This document shows positions 1 to 9,200 of a DNA stretch of 36,818 nucleotides, piece by piece. Every line of letters starts with the position of its first letter. Position 1 is the first letter of the stretch. Made by a program: the position numbers and the translations under genes. This DNA is from JBBRXJ01 sp038248505. GTDB lineage: Bacteria > Bacteroidota > Bacteroidia > Bacteroidales > JBBRXJ01. Where the stretch lies: NCBI GenBank assembly GCA_038248505.1, contig JBBRXJ010000030.1, positions 1 to 36,818 of the forward strand, read 5' to 3'. The notes beneath the pieces are model-generated. The model did not search any database. It was not told the origin of the DNA and saw nothing but the letters and a program-made list of their open reading frames with translations.

Positions 1-102
1 CTACAAAATTACCTAAATGAGTATTGTTACAAATACAACAGAAGATATTTTGGAGAAAAAATATTCGACAGATTACTCATTGCATGTATAGAAAATTGTT
101 AA
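1..102 (+). CDS. IS1595-family (ISXO2-like) transposase, C-terminal end only
   Basis: Frame 1 is open from the window edge to a TAA at 100-102 and encodes 33 residues ending a longer protein. The peptide contains YLNEYCYKYNRRYFGEK followed by IFDRLL. This matches the end of the DDE domain in ISXO2-like/IS1595 transposases, where a Y-L-(D/N)-E-(F/Y)-x-(F/Y)-(R/K)-(F/Y)-N-R-R motif precedes a closing F-D-R-L helix. The catalytic acidic residues lie outside the window, so I cannot tell whether the gene is intact. The family moves short insertion sequences by cut-and-paste. Family assignment rests on a short tail and is fairly, not fully, secure. Confidence 0.7.
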   Translation, partial: LQNYLNEYCYKYNRRYFGEKIFDRLLIACIENC

Positions 103-111
103 TAAACATGC

Positions 112-159
112 GTTGGGTGCAAAAACGGATAGTCATTTAATTTAATAAGTTGACCCAAC
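112..159. repeat. Possible right end of the IS1595-type element: short inverted repeat
   Basis: Just after the transposase stop, GTTGGGT (112-118) is answered by ACCCAAC (153-159), a perfect 7-bp inverted pair around an AT-rich centre. Terminal repeats of IS elements usually lie within about 100 bp of the transposase stop, so the right boundary may lie here. The left end and any target duplication are outside the window. It could equally be a simple hairpin. Confidence 0.25.
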
Positions 160-175
160 CTCGGCTCGTCCTGCT

Positions 176-724
176 TTATTCTACTTGCATAATATAATAC
201 GTCATCTTGTTTGGCATATCATATATTTCAACTGATAACATAGGTTTAATTGTATGTGTTTTCATATATTCCGTAAAGGCAGGGTAGACTTTCGCTGGAC
301 CAATCATATATGATAGGCTATTTGGTGAAGGGAATTCAATAAAAATTGATTTTTTCACTTCAATGGTATCTAGTTTTAAACCGAGTTCTTTTATTAGCAT
401 TAATTTGTCAAAATCTTTACCTGAGATAATGTTCCCGACAAAACTACGGCACTTGTCTTTTGCAACTTGCTTTGGGTCATCGTAGTAAATTCCGAATCCC
501 ATTTCGCAGATGATTCCTTTGCTGCGCAAGATACTATCAACAACCATCATAGGTTTCATTACTTGGCTGTACTCGCCAGTAAAATCAGTACCAACTACAA
601 TATAACCTCCTGCATCTTTCTCTACTACAGTAATTTTACGAAAAAGTCCGCCCCAAGCTAAGACACCTAAAATAATTAAGGCAATGCTGAGGGTTACTAC
701 TAAAACTATTTTTAAAGCTTTCAT
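176..724 (-). CDS. Membrane-anchored GyrI-like (effector-binding domain) protein
   Basis: This 182-aa protein has a single hydrophobic anchor near residues 4-26, ending in AWGGLF, followed by a soluble domain. That domain resembles the GyrI-like/AraC effector-binding fold: a G-(E/x)-Y-x-x-V segment near residues 49-55, then GIYYDDP, which matches the conserved G-I-Y-Y-D-D-P turn of the family. No DNA-binding domain is fused to it, so it is probably a stand-alone small-molecule-binding or stress-related protein displayed at the inner membrane. The start is an ATG with an immediately adjacent Lys and hydrophobic run. It stands alone on the minus strand between the IS tail and the cyclophilin gene. 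The ligand is unknown. Confidence 0.6.
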   Translation of the reverse strand: MKALKIVLVVTLSIALIILGVLAWGGLFRKITVVEKDAGGYIVVGTDFTGEYSQVMKPMMVVDSILRSKGIICEMGFGIYYDDPKQVAKDKCRSFVGNIISGKDFDKLMLIKELGLKLDTIEVKKSIFIEFPSPNSLSYMIGPAKVYPAFTEYMKTHTIKPMLSVEIYDMPNKMTYYIMQVE

Positions 725-1005
725 ATATAGTCATTTTTAGGTTAAGTAAAAGCTAATTCAAAAGGAGAATAAGGGAATAATAAGCTTACTGATATTTGTT
801 TGTGTTAAATTAGTTAAAAAAAACATACGAGCTTCTATTCATCTTAAAATTAATGTAGTATAAATATAAATATTTTAATTATTGGACGTTTTATATGTGA
901 AGCATTAATTTGTTTAAAGCTTTTTCTACATTAGGCTTTATTTATTTCTAAATCCTAATCCTTAATTGATAATTGTTTTTAATTTTACGGCAAAATCAAT
1001 ATAAA

Positions 1006-1443
1006 ATGAAAAAAGCAGAGATTCACACCGTTAAGGGTGTTATGAAAGTAAATTTTTACGAGAAAGATGCACCAAACACGGTGGAAAACTTTGTAAAGCT
1101 AGCAAAAGCGGGCTTTTATGACGGTTTGAACTTTCATCGGGTTATTGAAGAATTTGTAATTCAAGGGGGTTGCCCAAATGGTACAGGTGCGGGTGGACCA
1201 GGTTATAGTATTAAGTGTGAATTAGATGGTGAAAATCAATATCACGATCGTGGGGTATTATCTATGGCGCATGCAGGCAAAGATACCGGTGGTTCACAAT
1301 TTTTTATTGTAATGACACGTGCGTATACTAAGCATCTTGACCGGAAACATACTTGTTTTGGTAAGGTTTATGAAGGACTTGATGTGATTGAGCAAATTAA
1401 ACAAGGCGATGTCATTAACAAAATTGTAATCATAGAAGAATAG
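1006..1443 (+). CDS. Cyclophilin-type peptidyl-prolyl cis-trans isomerase
   Basis: A 145-aa single-domain cyclophilin that catalyses prolyl cis-trans isomerisation during protein folding. The family signature is clear: NFHRVIEEFVIQGG (catalytic Arg at about residue 45, Gln at 53), then GGSQFFI near residues 95-101 and a late HTCFGKV segment. There is no signal peptide, so it is cytoplasmic. An in-frame TTG at 973 would give a longer product, but the ATG at 1006 begins MKKAEI directly in front of the first beta strand and is the better start. The yebC gene follows after 22 bp in the same direction, so the two are probably co-transcribed. Confidence 0.9.
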   Translation: MKKAEIHTVKGVMKVNFYEKDAPNTVENFVKLAKAGFYDGLNFHRVIEEFVIQGGCPNGTGAGGPGYSIKCELDGENQYHDRGVLSMAHAGKDTGGSQFFIVMTRAYTKHLDRKHTCFGKVYEGLDVIEQIKQGDVINKIVIIEE

Positions 1444-1465
1444 ACTTCTTAAATATATCCTAAAA

Positions 1466-2188
1466 ATGGGACGCGCATTTGAATACAGAAAAGCCCGCAA
1501 GATGAAACGCTGGGGCACCATGGCAAAAACTTTTACTAAAATTGGTAAGGATATTGCGATTACAGTAAAATCGGGTGGCCCAGATCCAGCTAGTAATGCA
1601 CGTTTGCGAATGTTAATAAACAACGCAAAAGAGGCAAACATGCCAAAGGAAAATGTGGAACGAGCTATAAAAAGGGCAACAACAAAGGATCAGGAAGATT
1701 ATAAATCGGTGGTGTACGAAGGGTACGGCCCGGGTGGCATTGCAATTTTAATTGAAACAGCAACCGATAATACCACCCGAACAGTAGCTAATGTTAGAAG
1801 CTATTTAGTGAAATACGGCGGTTCATTAGGAACTTCGGGTAGTGTTGAGTATATGTTTGAACACAAAAGTGTTTTCAAAGTAAAGTCGAAACCTAATGTA
1901 AATATAGAAGAACTGGAGTTAGAGCTCATTGATTTTGGCGTTCAAGAATTATTTTTAGAAGATGAAAATATCATGATTTATGGTGGTTTTGAGTCATTTG
2001 GGCCGGTTCAAAAGTTTTTAGAAGAAAATACCTATGAAATCTTAAGTGCTGAGTTCGACCGTATCCCTTCAGATACCAAAGAAATAACAGGCGATAATTT
2101 GATTAACTTTGAGAAAATACTTGCACGTTTAGAAGAGGATGAAGATGTAACAAGCGTTTATCACAATATGAAAGAAGAAATTGCATAA
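1466..2188 (+). CDS. yebC: YebC/PmpR (TACO1) family translation/regulatory protein
   Basis: This 240-aa protein is full length for the family. It opens with MGRAFEYRKARKMKRW, a family N-terminus, followed by the conserved ARLRMLINNAKEANMPKENV segment near residues 45-65 and the central VYEGYGPGGIAILIE block. Members were described as DNA-binding regulators and more recently as factors that help ribosomes through difficult stretches, so the name says more about homology than function. Acidic residues dominate the C-terminus (LARLEEDEDVTSVYHN), as usual. It lies 22 bp downstream of the cyclophilin gene. Confidence 0.92.
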   Translation: MGRAFEYRKARKMKRWGTMAKTFTKIGKDIAITVKSGGPDPASNARLRMLINNAKEANMPKENVERAIKRATTKDQEDYKSVVYEGYGPGGIAILIETATDNTTRTVANVRSYLVKYGGSLGTSGSVEYMFEHKSVFKVKSKPNVNIEELELELIDFGVQELFLEDENIMIYGGFESFGPVQKFLEENTYEILSAEFDRIPSDTKEITGDNLINFEKILARLEEDEDVTSVYHNMKEEIA

Positions 2189-2275
2189 ATTTTTAATAGT
2201 TAAAATAAACACTCAACACGCTCATCAAATTATAATAATCACTTTACTATTCAATAACAATTTAATCATAAAATA

Positions 2276-3268
2276 ATGGTTTCTTATAAAGAATTAGGAC
2301 TCGTTAACTCGAAAGAGCTTTTTGCGAAAGCTGTAAAGGGTGGCTATGCTATCCCAGCATTCAATTTCAACAATTTAGAGCAAATGCAAGCTATTATTAT
2401 GGCTTGTGTTGAAACTAAATCACCTGTTATTCTTCAGGTATCAAGTGGCGCTCGTAAATATGCCAATCAAACTTTATTGCGTTATATGGCACAAGGTGCC
2501 ACAGAATATGCAAAAGAATTAGGTTGTGCTATTCCAATTGTGTTGCACTTAGATCATGGTGATACATTTGAACTTTGCAAGAACTGCATTGATTCAGGTT
2601 TCTCATCAGTAATGATTGATGGTTCACATCATTCATACGAAAAAAATGTTGAGCTAACAAAACAAGTAGTTGAGTATGCACACGCTCATGGCGTTACTGT
2701 TGAAGGCGAACTTGGCGTTTTAGCTGGTATTGAAGACGATGTAGTGGCTGAACATTCATCATACACTCGTCCTGAAGAAGTAGCCGATTTTGTAAAGAAA
2801 ACCGGTGTTGATTCATTGGCTATCTCAATTGGAACATCACATGGTGCTACCAAATTTAAACCTGAACAATGCACACGTAATGCTGATGGTATTTTAATTC
2901 CACCTCCATTGAAATTTGATATTTTAGAAGAGATTGAGAAAATAATTCCAGGTTTTCCTATCGTTTTACATGGTGCTTCATCTGTACCTGCTGAATTGAT
3001 TAAATCAATTAATGCAAACGGTGGTAAGATGAAAGATGCAGTTGGTATTCCAGAAGAACAATTACGTCGTGCTGCAAGTTCAGCTGTATGTAAAATCAAT
3101 ATTGATAGCGATGGTCGTTTAGCTATGACTGCTGCTGTTCGTAAGGTATTTATTGATTCTCCAGGTGAATTTGATCCACGTAAATATTTAGGCCCTGCTC
3201 GTGATCAATTAAAAGAATTGTACAAGCATAAAATCATTAATGTGCTTGGTAGTGCAAACAGAATCTAA
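2276..3268 (+). CDS. fba: Class II fructose-1,6-bisphosphate aldolase
   Basis: A 330-aa zinc-dependent aldolase that cleaves fructose-1,6-bisphosphate to dihydroxyacetone phosphate and glyceraldehyde-3-phosphate in central glycolysis. HLDHGD at residues 91-96 carries the catalytic Asp93 and metal ligand His94. SHG near 189 and LHGAS near 232 supply the other expected zinc His residues, and VEGELG near 142-147 holds the family Glu. NIDSDGR near residue 275 fits the phosphate/substrate end. The gene has its own upstream spacer and ends at a strong hairpin terminator, so it is likely a single-gene unit. Cytoplasmic. The name is secure at family level. Confidence 0.95.
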   Translation: MVSYKELGLVNSKELFAKAVKGGYAIPAFNFNNLEQMQAIIMACVETKSPVILQVSSGARKYANQTLLRYMAQGATEYAKELGCAIPIVLHLDHGDTFELCKNCIDSGFSSVMIDGSHHSYEKNVELTKQVVEYAHAHGVTVEGELGVLAGIEDDVVAEHSSYTRPEEVADFVKKTGVDSLAISIGTSHGATKFKPEQCTRNADGILIPPPLKFDILEEIEKIIPGFPIVLHGASSVPAELIKSINANGGKMKDAVGIPEEQLRRAASSAVCKINIDSDGRLAMTAAVRKVFIDSPGEFDPRKYLGPARDQLKELYKHKIINVLGSANRI

Positions 3269-3286
3269 TACAAATTAGATATTAAT

Positions 3287-3320
3287 AAAAAAGCTGCGAT
3301 TGGTTTCGCGGCTTTTTTTT
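3287..3320 (+). terminator. Rho-independent terminator after fba
   Basis: AGCTGCGA (3292-3299) pairs with TCGCGGCT (3306-3313), with one G-T pair and a 6-nt loop, followed by an unbroken T run to 3320. It starts 23 bp after the fba stop. An A run precedes the stem, so it may also work in reverse. Confidence 0.88.
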
Positions 3321-3472
3321 GTTTATAACCAGAATACATAATTTTGGGTGTAATGGCTAAAGCAACCCAGTTTTAATGTCTTTGTTGAGTTTTACGAACT
3401 AATTTACCTGTGAATAAGCTTGTTTAAAGAATAGAGTTTTTAATATAAACAAAATAAGTATAAGTATTTTCT

Positions 3473-3503
3473 TTTCTTTTATAAATTTCTTATTTTAGAT
3501 TTG
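3473..3503 (+). promoter_or_regulatory. Candidate Bacteroidota-type promoter for the membrane/TPR gene
   Basis: TAGATTTG (3496-3503) is an exact match to the -7 consensus TAnnTTTG. The four bases 19 nt upstream are TTTC (3473-3476), one change from the -33 TTTG. It lies 42 bp before the ATG at 3546, in an otherwise empty 277-bp spacer. Confidence 0.4.
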
Positions 3504-3545
3504 CTTAATTAAACTGATAGAATAAAATAGTACTAATTTAAAAAT

Positions 3546-5450
3546 ATGAGATCAAAGGAAAAAAAACATATTAAACAAATGAATACGACCTTTCAAAAAA
3601 AAACAATTCTAAAGGATGAAGGCTTGAATAGTGCTCGGTGGATATGGTATGCCTTAGCTCTTGTATTAGTAAGCACATTTGCCATTTATTTTAAGGCATT
3701 AAATTTTGATTTCCTTTATACTTGGGATGATAATTTATATATAAGTACCAATAATGCAATTAAGGACTTAAAGTGGGAAAATATTAAGTTGTTTTTTACT
3801 GAATTTTATGTATGGAACTATCAGCCTATTACTATACTAAGTTATGCTATTGAGTATAAATTAGCAGGAAATGCGGCATCTTTATTCCATTTTAATAACA
3901 TTGTTTTTCATCTACTAAATACATTCTTAGTTTTTGTATTAATTAGAAAGCTCTCACCAAAAAATGCTATGCTTGCATTAATTACTTCTGCTTTTTTTGC
4001 AGTTCATCCAATGCATGTGGAATCTGTTGCTTGGCTTGCTGAGAGAAAGGATGTTTTGTATTCATTTTTCTTTTTGCTTGCGCTCATACTATACATAGAC
4101 TACCTTAAATCAAATAAATTCAAATATCTTATCCTTACTGCTTTTTTCTTTCTGCTTTCTTGTTTAAGTAAATCGGCAGCAGTTATTCTACCTTTCGTTT
4201 TACTCCTTTTAGATTATTATTTTAGTAGAAAATATTCATTGAAGTTATTTGCTGAAAAGCTTCCCTTCTTTTTTATTTCCCTTGTGTTTGGAATCGTTGC
4301 GATGAATTCTCAAACGACTGCTATACCAGAAGCCTTATTAAATATTTCATTTCTTGATCGTATTTCGCTGGTTTCCTATTCTGTTTTATCTTATTTAATA
4401 AAAGCTGTTGTCCCTGCAAATCTGTCAGCAATTTATCCCTATCCTATTGAATTAGGAACTAATCTTCATGGTATATATTATTTCTCAATCTTTTGTTTGG
4501 CCTTAATGGCATTTTTTGTGTGGTTCACTCAGCGATGGGGAAAAGATGGCGTTTTTGGATTCTTGTTTTTCTTAATCACTATAATTCTTGTTTTACAATT
4601 TATTCCGATAGGTAGCGCTGCAATGGCTGATAGATACACGTATATTCCTTATATCGGTATTTTCTTTATGGTAGGTAAACTTTTTGAGTATTTATCTGAT
4701 GGTTTCAAAAATAAGTACATTAATTTAGTCTTGTTAATTTCGTTTGTTGTTTTCTTAACTATTGCTAATTCACGTGTAAAAGTTTGGAGAAATGATGAAA
4801 CATTATTTTCTGATGCAATAAAAAAGGATTCCTTTTCAATGGTTGCTTATAATAACCGGGGTTCTTATTATCTTACTATTGCTAAAAATAAATTTGCTTC
4901 TGACCTTAAAAACCAAGAACGATTTTATAGACTTGCATTGCAAGATTTTGAAAGCATTAGTAAGCTTAATGCTAATTATTTGCATAATTATTACAATCGC
5001 GGATTATCAAAATATTATCTAAAAAATTTCATTGGAGCAGTTAAAGATTTTGATAATGAAATCATAAATGATTCAAATTCACCTGGCGTTTATTTTTATA
5101 GAGCCTTGGCTAAAAATGAAATTAAAGATTATGCTGGTGCAATAAAAGATTTCGATAAAGTCTTATTATTTGATTCTTATGTGTCAGAAGTATATTACAA
5201 CAGAGGCAATGCAAAAAAAGAGCTAAATGATTATAGTGGCGCGCTAAGAGATTATGATAAAGCTATTGAACTGGATCGCAAAAATATTGTTGTCTATAAT
5301 AATAGAAGCATTTTAAAATGTATGTTAAAAGATTATGAAGGCGCTATAACTGATTTTGATAAAATGATTGAATTGAATCCACAAGACGCAGCTACTATAA
5401 AAAACAGGGAAATCATTAAATCATTGCGTAAGGATTCCTCCCCAAAATAA
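3546..5450 (+). CDS. Polytopic membrane protein with C-terminal TPR repeats (TMTC/PMT-like)
   Basis: This 634-aa protein has two halves. Residues about 35-420 hold roughly ten hydrophobic segments and the landmarks YTWDDNLYIS, NYQPITILSYAIEY, FHLLNTFLVF and HPMHVESVAWLAERKDVLY. These are shared with the TMTC-like branch of GT-C/PMT-type glycosyltransferase folds. Residues about 430-625 form tetratricopeptide repeats with the recurring phrases AIKDFDKVL, ALRDYDKAIELD and AITDFDKMIELNP. The Asp pair in WDD sits where GT-C enzymes keep catalytic acidic residues, so a lipid-linked sugar transferase is a reasonable guess, but donor and acceptor are unknown. Two Met codons (residues 1 and 12) could start it. 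Its stop lies only 9 bp from the convergent IMPase stop. Confidence 0.75.
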   Translation: MRSKEKKHIKQMNTTFQKKTILKDEGLNSARWIWYALALVLVSTFAIYFKALNFDFLYTWDDNLYISTNNAIKDLKWENIKLFFTEFYVWNYQPITILSYAIEYKLAGNAASLFHFNNIVFHLLNTFLVFVLIRKLSPKNAMLALITSAFFAVHPMHVESVAWLAERKDVLYSFFFLLALILYIDYLKSNKFKYLILTAFFFLLSCLSKSAAVILPFVLLLLDYYFSRKYSLKLFAEKLPFFFISLVFGIVAMNSQTTAIPEALLNISFLDRISLVSYSVLSYLIKAVVPANLSAIYPYPIELGTNLHGIYYFSIFCLALMAFFVWFTQRWGKDGVFGFLFFLITIILVLQFIPIGSAAMADRYTYIPYIGIFFMVGKLFEYLSDGFKNKYINLVLLISFVVFLTIANSRVKVWRNDETLFSDAIKKDSFSMVAYNNRGSYYLTIAKNKFASDLKNQERFYRLALQDFESISKLNANYLHNYYNRGLSKYYLKNFIGAVKDFDNEIINDSNSPGVYFYRALAKNEIKDYAGAIKDFDKVLLFDSYVSEVYYNRGNAKKELNDYSGALRDYDKAIELDRKNIVVYNNRSILKCMLKDYEGAITDFDKMIELNPQDAATIKNREIIKSLRKDSSPK

Positions 5451-5459
5451 ACTTAAAAC

Positions 5460-6227
5460 CTATTCAATCGTTTGCAAAATCTGCTGCTGAATTTTACCAT
5501 TTGAAGCAATAATTCCAGTTATATTTACATCAAAATAGTCTTCACCCATACTTTGCATGGTGCCTTGGGCTTCGGCTAAGATGAGGCTTCCAGCCGCATG
5601 ATCTTCAGATGTACTGCCATTATCAACCAGCGCATCTAAACGACCACGTGCAATGTTGCATAAATCTAATGCCGGTGCAAAGTTAATAACAACACGTCGT
5701 GCAGTTAAAGCTAATTGTTGCTGATAGCAAATACCTTTAATGATATCATCCGGATCAGCTGAGTAGGCTATAGCAACATAGGCTTCTTTTAATTCTTTAC
5801 GGTCTGACACGTGTATTTGATTATTGTTAAGATAAGCGCCTTCACCTTTTATGGCATGAAATAATTCATCAAGAATGGGATTATAAACGACCCCTACTAT
5901 TATTTCTTCTTTGTATGCAATACCTATGGATATTGTAAAGTAGGGATTGCCAGTAACGAAATTTGAGGTGCCATCTATCGGATCAACATACCATGCGTAT
6001 TCTGATTCGGCCACCATGCGCCCTGATTCTTCTGCAATGATGGAATGATTCGGATAGTTGGTCCGAATCATTTCTATAATCAATTTCTCTGCCTTTAAAT
6101 CCGTTTCAGAAACAACATCATGCATCCCTTTACTCAAGACTTTCCCTAAATTGTGGAAGTCATGACTCAGAATTTTACCTGCTTCAAGTACGGCCTTGGT
6201 AGCTAATTCTAGTAATTGGGTATGCAT
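5460..6227 (-). CDS. Inositol-monophosphatase family phosphatase (SuhB-like)
   Basis: A 255-aa Mg-dependent phosphatase of the inositol monophosphatase/CysQ/FBPase superfamily. Motifs visible are EESG (metal Glu), DPIDGTSNF (metal Asp residues and catalytic Thr) and the C-terminal EDHAAGSLILAEAQG block. The reading frame extends 15 codons upstream to an ATG at 6272 that overlaps the last codons of the GH2 gene, but ATG at 6227 gives the usual family N-terminus (MHTQLLELATKA), so I prefer it. It is the last gene of the minus-strand run that starts at 12508, with translation closely coupled to the GH2 gene. The substrate cannot be deduced: inositol phosphate, a sugar phosphate or PAP are all possible. 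Confidence 0.82.
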   Translation of the reverse strand: MHTQLLELATKAVLEAGKILSHDFHNLGKVLSKGMHDVVSETDLKAEKLIIEMIRTNYPNHSIIAEESGRMVAESEYAWYVDPIDGTSNFVTGNPYFTISIGIAYKEEIIVGVVYNPILDELFHAIKGEGAYLNNNQIHVSDRKELKEAYVAIAYSADPDDIIKGICYQQQLALTARRVVINFAPALDLCNIARGRLDALVDNGSTSEDHAAGSLILAEAQGTMQSMGEDYFDVNITGIIASNGKIQQQILQTIE

Positions 6228-6252
6228 ATTCAAATTGGTTTTTTTTTTGCTC

Positions 6253-9200
6253 TTATTCAATAACAATTTCATCTATAAATAGGAGTGTCTTTTTAATTAA
6301 TGATTGGTCAGATATCGTTTTGCCATAATTTTCCGCCTCTATCTGTATGTACTTAACCCCTTCCATTTTTGTGGCTTTCTCAAATTTGCGTGAAAAATTT
6401 TGTTCTTTTTTTACGGCTTCATTAACGTTGGGGTTGAAGCTGGCTATTTCTTGAAAGCTTTTTCCATCTTTTGACGTTTTAAATATAATTTTCATAGGAA
6501 GGTAAATAAGCCATTTATCATGCAAGAAGCTGGCTGAAATACGTTTCAGATCCATTGTCTTAACAAGTTCTATCTTAATCACAAGATTGGTATCAAAACC
6601 AAGCCATTCAATTTTATTATTTTCGGGTACACCATATTTTCCATTAAAAAGAATCCATAATCCAAGTAATGCATTATTACTAGCCTCAACATTGCTGCTT
6701 ATTTTTTTTGCATAAATGTATGTAAATGTATCCGTTGGAATAAAGCTTAAATAGCCCTCTTTAATTGACTTACAGGTTACTCTGCATGATGAATTAATGT
6801 TAAATGGCTGTGTGTAAAGAGTAGATTTTATTGTTGGCACACTTCCATCTATGGTGTAATAAATTGGAACATCATTGTTTCCCGAAATCAAACGCACTTC
6901 TTTTGATGTATTAAAAGGCCCATCTGCAATAGTAATGCTCAAAGCGGGCACTACTTTTATCGGATATTTTGGTATAGCGTATTCGTTTAATTTTGAAGAC
7001 TCAAAATGTTTAAATGGAATAATTGTAAAAGAGAAACGCATCTGTTTTGGCTTCACGAGATACTGATCAAATGTGTGTGGACCACAAGTAGCCGTGCCAA
7101 CACCCATGCTAAGATAATCCATATTTAATGTTGTTAAATTGGCGGGTTTAAGTTCGTTAATATGCCATGCTTTGTCTAAATCTAAATCAGAATAATGATA
7201 TGCCGATGTATTAAATAAAGTATCTGATGAGTAAAATAATCCATAACCATCCTTACTTGTAATGCTTGCCCATCTTACATCGGTACGGTTACCTGATTCT
7301 TCGGGTACGGGATATTGAAAGAATAAATCATTAACAAACATATTGTATTGTCCAATAATACCTGAAGTTTTACGATCACTATACGTTTCATGTGGTCCAT
7401 TTCCTAACCAAATAAAGTGTTCAAATTCTCTCTTTAGTGTTAGTTGTAAACCAACTTTGGCAAAGCTTTTAATGTCAATGGCGGGTAATATGTGATTCTC
7501 AATCTGTATTATCCCTGAACTGTATATAGTGTATGATTGAATTGCATTTATAATTGTTTGTTGTTTGTAATTTACAAGATTGTAAATACATTTTAATTGA
7601 ATAATCCCTTTTTCTAGTCGTATAAATGAAACTTCACTTACTTTCGGTATCAATGAATCAAGATCTGAATTTTTCCATACTTCCCAACCATTACGGTCAC
7701 GAATATCATTCTCCGTAGGGCTACGATAAAAGTTTAAGTGTGGTCCTACAATTAATAACTCTTTACCTCTGTAGATATAGCTCGATAGAATAGCCTTTTC
7801 TTTATCGAATGTGATGTTAAATTCTCTTGAACTTAATTTAATCTGCTCATCATTCTCAAGAGTAATAATACTGTCAGAAGCTAAATTATTAAGCACTTTT
7901 AATGGAGGATTATTTTTACTATTAGGTAGCTTAAATTGACTCCAAGCAATTACATGGCCTTTGGGCGCCCACAATTCATCATTTGAAAGTTTAAAATAAA
8001 TATTTAAAAAATACGCTCCATTTGGAATTAAATCTTTTAATTGGTAGGCAATTTTGGCAATTTCTCGTTCTCCTGGTTTTGCCTTGAGTTTTAAATTACC
8101 CTGTGCTAAAATAGTTGCACCTGATTTAATTTCATAGATCGCATCAAGCTCATCTAAATTGGTGAAGAAAAACTCATTTTGAATTTCAATCACTGCTTGA
8201 TTGTTTGAGATATTTAAGGCTTTGCACCAAACACTTTGATATACTTTTTTAACTTCAATTAGATGGGGTTTAACTTTTCTGTCTGGATTCACAAGTCCAT
8301 CCATTACGAACGAACCATCGTTTGGCTTATCACCAAAATCGCCACCATACGCCCAAAAATAGTTACCCTCAGCATCAAATTTTCGCAAACCTTGGTCAAC
8401 CCAGTCCCACACAAATGCCCCTTGCATGCGATCGTATTTACGAATGGTATCCCAATAGTCGCTAATACCTCCAACACTATTACCCATAGCATGTACATAT
8501 TCGCATAGTATGATTGGGCGGGCAGGGAAGGAGTCATGCAGTTTTACCATATCATTTGGGCGGGCGTACATGTTTGAAATAATGTCAAAATTGGATGGGC
8601 TAATTTTTGAATAACGATCAGTACCGCGGTCTTCATAATGCACTGGTCTGCTAGGATCAGCTTTGCGAATTGAGTCAGCAAGTATATAAAAGTTTTTACC
8701 AATACCACTTTCATTCCCCATTGACCAAACGACTACCGATGGATGGTTCTTATCACGATGCACCATAGCCATACCACGTGCAACATGCGCTTTAGTCCAA
8801 TCATCATGATCAGCACAATAGGGTCGTATTTCATGACTCTCAATATTTGCTTCATCCCACAACATAATGCCATATTCATCGCAGAGCTCGTACCACATTG
8901 GGTTATTAGGATAATGCGAGGTACGTACTGCGTTAATGTTGTATTGTTTCATTAATAGGATATCCTGAATCATAAGTTCACGACTTATTACACGTCCATG
9001 ATCGGGATCAAATTCATGCCTGTTAGTTCCTTTAAAATAGATTATTTGACCATTTAAAAGTACGTGCGCGTTTTTTATCTCAACCTTTCTAAAACCAATT
9101 TTGTTACTGAGAACCTCAATAATTTCACCATTGGCTTTTAGTAATGACAAACTTATTTTATATAAATTCGGTTTTTCAGATGACCATTTAAGAGGGCTAG

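Noticed and set aside
973..1005. Upstream TTG start for the cyclophilin
   Set aside because: The ATG at 1006 gives the normal family N-terminus; the added 11 residues are not conserved-looking.
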